From: an uncultured Prevotella sp.
Lineage (GTDB): Bacteria; Bacteroidota; Bacteroidia; Bacteroidales; Bacteroidaceae
NCBI GenBank assembly: GCA_902798285.1
Contig: CADBVZ010000024.1
Span: 1-48,071, forward strand
Direction of reading: 5' to 3'
Length of the DNA stretch: 48,071 nucleotides
Every line of letters starts with the position of its first letter. Position 1 is the first letter of the stretch. The notes under the pieces are model-generated. The model saw nothing but the letters and a program-made list of their open reading frames with translations, searched no databases and was not told the origin of the DNA. Below are positions 35,342 through 41,786 of the stretch, one piece after another. Both the position numbers and the translations under genes were made by a program.

Positions 35342-35349
35342 CAAAATTA
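35342..35349 (-). promoter_or_regulatory. -7 box of gltB-gltD
   Basis: Minus strand TAATTTTG, preceded by TTTTGCTA as in the dapF promoter (TTTTTGCTT-TAATTTTG). No TTTG at -33. 61 nt separate it from the first 14-mer at 35411. Confidence 0.75.
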
Positions 35350-35410
35350 TAGCAAAACGTCAATATTAACGAAAGTTTACTAACTTTTTAAATCTTAAAA
35401 TCGGGTCCAA

Positions 35411-35455
35411 CTTTCATTTTGTAATTATTACCACCCTTTTTCTTTCAATACGAAA
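35411..35455 (-). promoter_or_regulatory. Direct-repeat regulatory array upstream of gltB
   Basis: Minus strand 14-mers TTACAAAATGAAAG (35424-35411; 13/14) and TTTCGTATTGAAAG (35455-35442; 12/14), 31 bp apart. The 405-bp gap between gltB and glnK holds this array, the glnK array (35585-35630) and the two promoters; no gene is seen in it. Confidence 0.72.
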
Positions 35456-35584
35456 ATATTCCCCCTCTTTTTCCTGCCTCTTTCTTACAATCTGTTATTT
35501 TGTCCCATTTATACGACTAAAAATAGCCCTTTTATTTGATGAACCCCGAAAAGTAACAATTTACAATTTTTAACCCACAAAAAC

Positions 35585-35630
35585 AAACGAATTGTAAGCA
35601 AAATAATGGAAAATGGTTTCGAACCGTAAT
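35585..35630 (+). promoter_or_regulatory. Degenerate direct-repeat array upstream of glnK-amtB
   Basis: AAACGAATTGTAAG at 35585-35598 (11/14 to TTACRRATTGAWAG) and TTTCGAACCGTAAT at 35617-35630 (9/14), exactly 32 bp apart; the second ends 61 nt before the glnK -7 box. The letters are weak but the spacing is that of the three stronger arrays. Confidence 0.5.
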
Positions 35631-35691
35631 TCTGTGTGCGTTTCAATAAACAAAGTGGAAGGTAAATGATTGTTATTTTGTCAAAATGCAC

Positions 35692-35699
35692 TACTTTTG
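35692..35699 (+). promoter_or_regulatory. -7 box of glnK-amtB-porin operon
   Basis: TACTTTTG fits TAnnTTTG; no TTTG at -33. The palindrome GAAAGCTTTC lies just downstream at 35705-35714, near the expected transcription start. Confidence 0.65.
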
Positions 35700-35769
35700 C
35701 ACTCGAAAGCTTTCAAAGTGTAAGCCAAAGAGGCTATTTATTATTAATAAGGTAAAAAAGTAGTAAGGT

Positions 35770-36117
35770 ATGAAAAAGATTGAGGCAATCATCCGCAAGA
35801 CAAAGTTCGAGGATGTAAAGGAGGCTTTGTTACAGTCGGACATCGACTGGTTTGAATACCATAACGTGCATGGCATTGGCCAGAGCCGTGAGGAAAGAAT
35901 TTACCGTGGCGTGCAGTACTCAACCGATGTGATAGAGCGCGTGGCATTGACCATCGTTTGTCGCGATCAGTTTGTTGATCCCACGGTGAAGGTGATCCTC
36001 GAGGTGGCTCATACAGGTGATGTCGGCGATGGTCGTATCTTCGTGAGCGACATGATCGACACCTGGAGCATCCGCACGGGTGAACACGGTGACACTGTAC
36101 TGAGAGACAAGAAATAA
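35770..36117 (+). CDS. glnK: PII nitrogen regulatory protein
   Basis: 115 aa, standard PII length. The trimeric sensor binds ATP/ADP and 2-oxoglutarate and, in the GlnK class, plugs the ammonium channel when nitrogen is plentiful. MKKIEAIIRKTKFEDVKEAL is the family start. The T-loop runs about 36-55 with Tyr45 and Tyr50 in YRGVQY, Tyr50 matching the uridylylated Tyr51 of enteric PII. The C-terminal signature is TGDVGDGRIFV. It lies immediately upstream of amtB, hence glnK rather than glnB. Confidence 0.94.
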   Translation: MKKIEAIIRKTKFEDVKEALLQSDIDWFEYHNVHGIGQSREERIYRGVQYSTDVIERVALTIVCRDQFVDPTVKVILEVAHTGDVGDGRIFVSDMIDTWSIRTGEHGDTVLRDKK

Positions 36118-36170
36118 TTGACAATGAACAATTGACAATTTTAGTATTAACAACACAAAAAAATCAGGAT

Positions 36171-37391
36171 ATGAACGAAATTGGATTATCACTCGATACT
36201 GTATGGATGCTATTGGCAGCCATGTTGGTTTTCTGGATGCAGCCGGGCTTTGCGCTGTGTGAAGCAGGGATGAAGAACTTTGTCGACTTCATGTTTGGCT
36301 CACTCTTGTTCTTCTTCCTTGGCTTCGGCTTTATGTTTGGAAGTGAAGGTGCTGGATTCATTGGTATGCCCAACTGGGGCGACCTGAGTTTCTACAAAGG
36401 CGATCTGCCCGTAGAGGGTTTCCTCATTTTCGAGACCGTGTTCTGTGCCACCTCTGCCACTATCGTCAGTGGTGCTATGGCTGAGCGCACCAAATTCTCG
36501 ATGTATATGGTTTACAGTGCCGTTATTTCTTTGTTCATCTACCCCATCGAGGGTCACTGGACATGGGGCGGTGGCTGGCTCTGCAACGATGCTGCCGATA
36601 GCTTTATGATGAGCACTTTTGGCGATGTGTTCCACGATTTTGCTGGTTCTGCCATTGTGCATAGCGTAGGTGGTGTGCTGGCTCTGATTGGTGCTCTAGC
36701 ACTTGGTCCCCGTATCGGTAAATATGCAAAGGACGGCAAGAGCCGCGCTATTCCTGGTCACAACCTGACGATGGCAGCTCTCGGTGTGTTCATCCTCTGG
36801 CTGGGATGGTTTGGTTTCAACCCCGGATCTCAGTTGGCAGCTTCTGGCGAAGTGAACCGTGTGGCTATCTCTCATGTGTTCCTCACCACTAACCTGGCAG
36901 CAGCTGCTGGTGGTGTAGCTACCATGTTCCTTACCTATCTGAGATATGGCAAACCCTCTCTGTCACTGACTCTGAACGGTGTTCTGGCTGGTCTCGTTGG
37001 TATTACCGCAGGATGCGATCTTGTCTCGCCCGTAGGTGCTATCGTCATTGGCTTGGTATGTGGTATCGTACTGGTTTATGCCATTGAGTTTATCGATCAT
37101 AAGCTTCACATCGACGATCCCGTAGGTGCCAGCTCAGTACACGGTGTATGTGGTATTCTCGGCACACTGATGACGGGTCTGCTCTCTACCACCAATGGTG
37201 CCTTCTATGGCTTTGGCTGGGGATTCTTCGGTGCAGAGTTGTTCGGTATCCTGGTGATCGACCTTTGGGCAGCAGCTTGTGGATTCGTGCTGTTCTATGG
37301 CATCAAGAAGCTGCATGGTCTGCGTGTAGGCAAGCGTGTTGAGGAGGAAGGTCTCGACATCTACGAACACGGTGAGGCTTGCTATAACTAA
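36171..37391 (+). CDS. amtB: Ammonium transporter
   Basis: 406 aa from ATG 36171 (MNEIGLSLDTVWML). The frame opens at 36132, but that extension lies in an aatgaacaattgacaatt repeat. Eleven membrane helices as in Amt proteins. FWMQPGFALCEAGM is the family N-terminal motif. The twin-His pore residues lie in AIVHSVGG and SSVHGVCG. It conducts ammonium into the cell under low nitrogen, gated by the adjacent PII protein 53 nt upstream. Confidence 0.95.
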   Translation: MNEIGLSLDTVWMLLAAMLVFWMQPGFALCEAGMKNFVDFMFGSLLFFFLGFGFMFGSEGAGFIGMPNWGDLSFYKGDLPVEGFLIFETVFCATSATIVSGAMAERTKFSMYMVYSAVISLFIYPIEGHWTWGGGWLCNDAADSFMMSTFGDVFHDFAGSAIVHSVGGVLALIGALALGPRIGKYAKDGKSRAIPGHNLTMAALGVFILWLGWFGFNPGSQLAASGEVNRVAISHVFLTTNLAAAAGGVATMFLTYLRYGKPSLSLTLNGVLAGLVGITAGCDLVSPVGAIVIGLVCGIVLVYAIEFIDHKLHIDDPVGASSVHGVCGILGTLMTGLLSTTNGAFYGFGWGFFGAELFGILVIDLWAAACGFVLFYGIKKLHGLRVGKRVEEEGLDIYEHGEACYN

Positions 37392-37444
37392 GTGATAATG
37401 ATTAAATAGTGGATAATATTTTGCTGCATTAAATTTTTTAGGGT

Positions 37445-38155
37445 ATGAAAAAGATTGTTTTATTAGCAATGGGTCTGGTCGTGAGTGCGACCACCCTTGC
37501 ACAGGAGAAAGAAAAAGTAGAGACAACGATAGCAGCCGATGTAGTAAGTCAGTATGTATGGCGTGGTTTGGAGGCTGGTAGTGTATCATTGCAGCCCACA
37601 CTCGGCATCGGTTATAAAGGTTTGTCACTCTCGGCATGGGGTAGTGTAGGACTCACCGATCCCGCCGATACGAAGGAGTTCGACCTGACGCTCAGTTATA
37701 CCGCAGGTGGTTTCAATATCGGCATCACCGACTATTGGTTCAGTGCTGGCGGCGATCCTGAGGGACGCTATTTCATGTACGAAGCCAATAACACCAACCA
37801 CGTCTTCGAGGCTAACATCGGTTACGATTTCGGTGTGGCTTCTATCCAGTGGTTTACCAACTTTGCTGGTAATGATGGCTTGAACAAGGACGGCAAACGG
37901 GCCTATAGCAGCTATGTCGAGGCTACTGTCCCATTCACACTTGCCACAGTCGACTGGTCAGCTACGGCTGGAGCCGTCCCCTTCGCCACCGATTTCTACG
38001 GCACAACCGGCTTTGCAGTGACTAACCTTTCACTCAAAGCTACGAAGGATATAAAGGTAACTGATTCGTTCTCAATCCCCGTCTTCGGACAGGTTGTTGC
38101 AAATCCTTGCTCACAGAAAGCATATCTGGTATTTGGCTTTACGCTGCAGCCTTAA
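37445..38155 (+). CDS. TorF-type putative outer-membrane porin
   Basis: 236 aa with signal peptide ending TTLAQ. The mature chain alternates hydrophobic and polar residues and ends GFTLQP. DVVSQYVWRGLEAG near the N-terminus is typical of the TorF (Gcw_chp) putative porin family (SxYxWRG pattern). It is 53 nt after amtB and before a strong terminator, so it belongs to glnK-amtB and may supply small nitrogen compounds to the periplasm; that role is inferred from context. Confidence 0.75.
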   Translation: MKKIVLLAMGLVVSATTLAQEKEKVETTIAADVVSQYVWRGLEAGSVSLQPTLGIGYKGLSLSAWGSVGLTDPADTKEFDLTLSYTAGGFNIGITDYWFSAGGDPEGRYFMYEANNTNHVFEANIGYDFGVASIQWFTNFAGNDGLNKDGKRAYSSYVEATVPFTLATVDWSATAGAVPFATDFYGTTGFAVTNLSLKATKDIKVTDSFSIPVFGQVVANPCSQKAYLVFGFTLQP

Positions 38156-38174
38156 TCATTCCAGGTGCCTTTCT

Positions 38175-38209
38175 CCCACCCATTTGTTAGCAGATGGGTG
38201 GGCTTTTTT
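38175..38209 (+). terminator. Terminator of glnK-amtB-porin
   Basis: A 12-bp stem (CCCACCCATTTG 38175-38186, CAGATGGGTGGG 38191-38202, one G-U pair) with loop TTAG, followed by six T. Confidence 0.92.
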
Positions 38210-38218
38210 ATGGGGCAG

Positions 38219-38296
38219 TTTCAAACTGAAAGGTTTTGGTGTTAAAAAGCTAACAGATTGATAGCAAACAAAGTTAAATATCTTACGGATTGATAG
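38219..38296 (+). promoter_or_regulatory. Triple direct-repeat regulatory array upstream of pyrG
   Basis: Three 14-mers at exact 32-bp steps: TTTCAAACTGAAAG (38219, 12/14), TAACAGATTGATAG (38251, 13/14) and TTACGGATTGATAG (38283, 14/14 to TTACRRATTGAWAG). The last ends 61 nt before the -7 box. Confidence 0.8.
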
Positions 38297-38357
38297 TCGG
38301 CTTTGTTTTTAACAATCAAAATAATAATGTTCACGCGTGTATTAGTATAAAATGCTA

Positions 38358-38365
38358 TACCTTTG
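38358..38365 (+). promoter_or_regulatory. -7 box of the pyrG operon
   Basis: TACCTTTG within TATACCTTTGC, 22 nt before the pyrG ATG; no TTTG at -33. Confidence 0.72.
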
Positions 38366-38387
38366 CGTCCCATAATACGATTGTTTT

Positions 38388-40001
38388 ATGGAGACAAAGT
38401 ACATTTTTATCACTGGAGGCGTTGCTTCTTCGCTGGGTAAAGGTATTATCTCGGCATCACTGGGAAAGCTTTTGCTGGCGAGAGGCTATCGCATTACAAT
38501 TCAAAAGTTCGACCCTTACATCAACATCGACCCGGGAACACTGAATCCCTATGAGCATGGCGAGTGTTATGTAACGGCCGACGGTATGGAAACCGACCTT
38601 GACCTGGGCCATTACGAACGTTTTACTGGTATTGAGACTACCCGCGACAATAGCGTCACAACAGGACGTATCTATCTGAGTGTCATCGAGCGCGAACGCC
38701 GTGGCGACTATCTGGGAAAGACCATCCAGGTGGTGCCCCATATTACCGACGAGATTAAGCGTCGCATCCTCCTGAATGCCACCAAACAGCCCCTCGATTT
38801 CGTTATTACAGAGATAGGTGGTACGATTGGCGACATTGAGAGTCAGCCATTCCTCGAGGCTATCCGTCAGCTGCGTTGGGAATTGGGGCCCACAAGGGCA
38901 TTAAACGTCCACCTCACCTATGTGCCTTATCTGGCTGCTGCCGGTGAGCTGAAGACGAAACCCACCCAGACCAGCGTGAAGCAGCTGCAGGGACTGGGTA
39001 TCCAGCCCGAGGTGCTGGTGCTGCGTACGGAGCATAATCTGAGTGAGGATATCAAGGCCAAGGTGGCTCACTTCTGTAACGTCGATGTAAAGGCTGTCAT
39101 CCAGAGTCAGGACCTGCCCTCTATCTACGAGGTACCTGTCAACATGCAGCGTCAGGGGCTCGACGCCATCATTCTGCGGAAGATGGGTCTGGAACCCGGC
39201 AAGACACCCGAGTTAGGACCTTGGCGCAACTTCCTGGAGCGCAGAAAGAAGGCTACCAAGGAGATTCGTATCGCCCTCGTAGGCAAGTACGATCTACAGG
39301 ATGCGTATAAGAGCATTATCGAGAGTCTGGCTCACGCCGGCACCTATAATGATCGTAAGGTGAAAGCAGTGTTTGTAAATAGCGAGGAGATCACCCGTGA
39401 GAATATCGCCGAGAAACTCAGCGGTATGGCGGGTGTGGTCATCTGCCCGGGCTTTGGCACTCGTGGCATCGAGGGCAAGATCATTGCTGCCGAGTATACC
39501 CGCACCCACGATATCCCCACTTTCGGTATCTGCCTGGGCATGCAGATGATGGTCATCGAGTTTGCCCGCAACGTACTGGGCTATAAGGATGCCAACAGCA
39601 GTGAGATGAACGCCAAGACCCCTCATAACGTCATCGACATGATGGAGGAGCAGAAGAACATCACCCAGATGGGTGGTACCATGCGTCTGGGCGCTTATGA
39701 GTGCGAGCTTGTAACCGGTAGTCGTACGTGGGAGGCCTATGGTGAGGAGACACTCATCAAGGAGCGCCATCGCCACCGTTATGAGTTCAACAACAAGTAT
39801 ATGGAGGAGTTCGAGAGTCATGGTATGAAGTGTGTGGGTATCAACCCCGCTTCCGACCTGGTGGAGATTGTGGAGATTCCCGATATGAAGTGGTATGTCG
39901 GCACTCAGTTCCATCCCGAGTACTCATCAACGGTACTCAATCCCCATCCCCTCTTTATGTCGTTCGTAACAGCATGTATCGATGGAGCAGCTCAAGCATG
40001 A
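38388..40001 (+). CDS. pyrG: CTP synthase
   Basis: 537 aa, normal length. It makes CTP from UTP with ATP and glutamine nitrogen. The N-terminal synthetase domain begins YIFITGGVASSLGKG (P-loop). The C-terminal class I amidotransferase has Cys382 in GICLGMQ and His509/Glu511 in QFHPEYSS. First gene of a glutamine-amidotransferase operon; its last 20 nt overlap the next gene, so the two are translationally coupled. Confidence 0.97.
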   Translation: METKYIFITGGVASSLGKGIISASLGKLLLARGYRITIQKFDPYINIDPGTLNPYEHGECYVTADGMETDLDLGHYERFTGIETTRDNSVTTGRIYLSVIERERRGDYLGKTIQVVPHITDEIKRRILLNATKQPLDFVITEIGGTIGDIESQPFLEAIRQLRWELGPTRALNVHLTYVPYLAAAGELKTKPTQTSVKQLQGLGIQPEVLVLRTEHNLSEDIKAKVAHFCNVDVKAVIQSQDLPSIYEVPVNMQRQGLDAIILRKMGLEPGKTPELGPWRNFLERRKKATKEIRIALVGKYDLQDAYKSIIESLAHAGTYNDRKVKAVFVNSEEITRENIAEKLSGMAGVVICPGFGTRGIEGKIIAAEYTRTHDIPTFGICLGMQMMVIEFARNVLGYKDANSSEMNAKTPHNVIDMMEEQKNITQMGGTMRLGAYECELVTGSRTWEAYGEETLIKERHRHRYEFNNKYMEEFESHGMKCVGINPASDLVEIVEIPDMKWYVGTQFHPEYSSTVLNPHPLFMSFVTACIDGAAQA

Positions 40002-41766
40002 ATGTGGTGTGGCGATGATCCGTCTGCTCAAGCCCCTGAGCTATTATGAGCAGAAGTACGGCACCTGCCGCTACGGATTGAACAAACTCTATCTGATGAT
40101 GGAGAAACAGCACAACCGTGGTCAGGAGGGTGCAGGTGTGGGTTGCGTCAACCTCGATGCCCCAGCCGGCGAGGAATACATGTTCCGCGAGAAAGCAGAA
40201 GGCAAGAACGCAATAGCAGAGATATTCAAGCGGATAGAGAGCGGCCCTACGTCAACCGACTATGCCGCCAACAACTCTCAATTTTCAATCTTCAATTCTC
40301 AATTATTCATGGGCCATCTGCGCTATTCCACTACGGGGAAGAGCGGTCTGCAATATGTGCATCCGTTCCTTCGTCGTAACAACTGGCGTGCCAAGAACCT
40401 CTGTCTGTGTGGTAATTTTAATATGACCAACATCGACGAGGTTTTTTCTTTCCTCACGGCTCAGGGTCAGTCGCCCCGTATCTATGGCGACTCTTACATT
40501 ACCCTCGAACTGATGGGTCACCGTCTCGATCGTGAGGTGGAGCGACTCTTCCAGGAAGCTAAAGAGCAAGGTCTGCAAGGCACCGATATTACCGATTATA
40601 TCGATAACCATGTGGAGATGGCGAATGTGCTGAAGACCACCATGCCCCATTTCGATGGCGGCTATGTGATGTGTGGACTCACAGGCTCTGGCGAGATGTT
40701 CTCCGTACGCGATCCGTGGGGCATCCGTCCCGCCTTCTGGTATCAGGACGACGAGGTGGTGGTACTCGCCAGTGAGCGTCCCGTCATCCAGACCACCTTC
40801 GACCTTCAGGCCGAGGATATCCAGGAGTTGAAACCGGGTCAGTCGCTCATCGTCCGCAAGAGTGGCGAAATCAAGTTAGAGCAGATTCTCCCCGCCCAAA
40901 AGCTGTCGGCCTGCTCGTTCGAGCGTATCTATTTCAGTCGTGGCTCCGATCGCGATATCTATCTGGAGCGTAAACGCCTGGGCGAACAGCTCACCCCCGC
41001 CATCATGCAGGCCATCGATAACGATGTGGCCCACTCGGTGTTCTCGTATATCCCCAACACCGCCGAGGTGGCTTTCTATGGCATGACCGACGGTGTGCGC
41101 CGCCTCACTCACGATGTGCGAATTGAAAAGGTGGTGTGGAAGGACATCAAACTGCGCACCTTCATCAGCGATGGCAATGAGCGCAACGATCTTGCCGCCC
41201 ATGTGTACGATATCACCTACGGCTCCCTCGAGCCTTATGTGGATAACCTCGTCATCATCGACGACTCCATCGTACGAGGCACCACCCTCCGCGAGAGTAT
41301 CTTCAAGATTCTCGACCGTCTGCATCCCAAGAAGATTGTGATGGTGTCGAGCTCTCCGCAGATACGTTACCCCGACTATTACGGCATCGACATGTCGCGC
41401 CTCGAGGAGCTTTGCGCCTTCCGTGCCGCCATCGCCCTCATCAAGGAGCGTGGCATGCAGCAGGTGATCGCCGAGACCTACAGGGCATGCAAGACCGCCC
41501 CGATGAAGGCGAATCACGTTCGTGCCATCTATGCCCCGTTTACCGTCGAGGAGATCAACCACAAGATTGTGGAGATGCTCTGCCCCAAGGGCATGCAGGC
41601 ACCTATCCAGCTGGTTTATCAGAGTATCGAGGGATTGCACGAGGCTTGCCCCAATCACCCGGGCGACTGGTACTTCACGGGTCATTATCCCACTCCCGGT
41701 GGCATCCGCCTCTGCAACGAGGCCTTCATCAATTATGTAGAGATAGTATTAAAGAATCAATTATAA
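39982..41766 (+). CDS. Amidophosphoribosyltransferase-like glutamine amidotransferase
   Basis: 594 aa, about 100 longer than ordinary PurF. It probably moves glutamine nitrogen to PRPP, the first step of purine synthesis. Cys8 in KHECGVAM would be the Ntn nucleophile after removal of the first residues; KQHNRGQEGAGV and GHLRYSTTG belong to the class II amidotransferase domain. A PRPP-binding loop is present: VIIDDSIVRGTTL. The longer C-terminus is typical of the second PurF-like group in Bacteroidetes. An in-frame simple repeat (40272-40308) is inserted just before GHLRYSTTG. The ATG lies inside pyrG. Confidence 0.85.
   Translation: MEQLKHECGVAMIRLLKPLSYYEQKYGTCRYGLNKLYLMMEKQHNRGQEGAGVGCVNLDAPAGEEYMFREKAEGKNAIAEIFKRIESGPTSTDYAANNSQFSIFNSQLFMGHLRYSTTGKSGLQYVHPFLRRNNWRAKNLCLCGNFNMTNIDEVFSFLTAQGQSPRIYGDSYITLELMGHRLDREVERLFQEAKEQGLQGTDITDYIDNHVEMANVLKTTMPHFDGGYVMCGLTGSGEMFSVRDPWGIRPAFWYQDDEVVVLASERPVIQTTFDLQAEDIQELKPGQSLIVRKSGEIKLEQILPAQKLSACSFERIYFSRGSDRDIYLERKRLGEQLTPAIMQAIDNDVAHSVFSYIPNTAEVAFYGMTDGVRRLTHDVRIEKVVWKDIKLRTFISDGNERNDLAAHVYDITYGSLEPYVDNLVIIDDSIVRGTTLRESIFKILDRLHPKKIVMVSSSPQIRYPDYYGIDMSRLEELCAFRAAIALIKERGMQQVIAETYRACKTAPMKANHVRAIYAPFTVEEINHKIVEMLCPKGMQAPIQLVYQSIEGLHEACPNHPGDWYFTGHYPTPGGIRLCNEAFINYVEIVLKNQL
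40272..40308. repeat. In-frame TCAATTTTCAATTCTCAATT repeat in the purF-like gene
   Basis: Three near-copies of ttcaattctcaat, read as NSQFSIFNSQLF directly before the conserved GHLRYSTTG of the amidotransferase domain. Length keeps the frame open. Confidence 0.7.
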
Positions 41767-41786
41767 AGCAGCGTAAACATTTTAAG

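Noticed and set aside
35509-35691. A 60-codon minus-strand frame between gltB and glnK
   Set aside because: It covers the glnK regulatory array, ends at the promoter, has no own promoter and no recognisable product.
41412-41786. N-terminal extension of the CarA-CarB frame
   Set aside because: It lies out of frame inside the purF-like gene and its peptide is unlike CarA; the real start is 41787.
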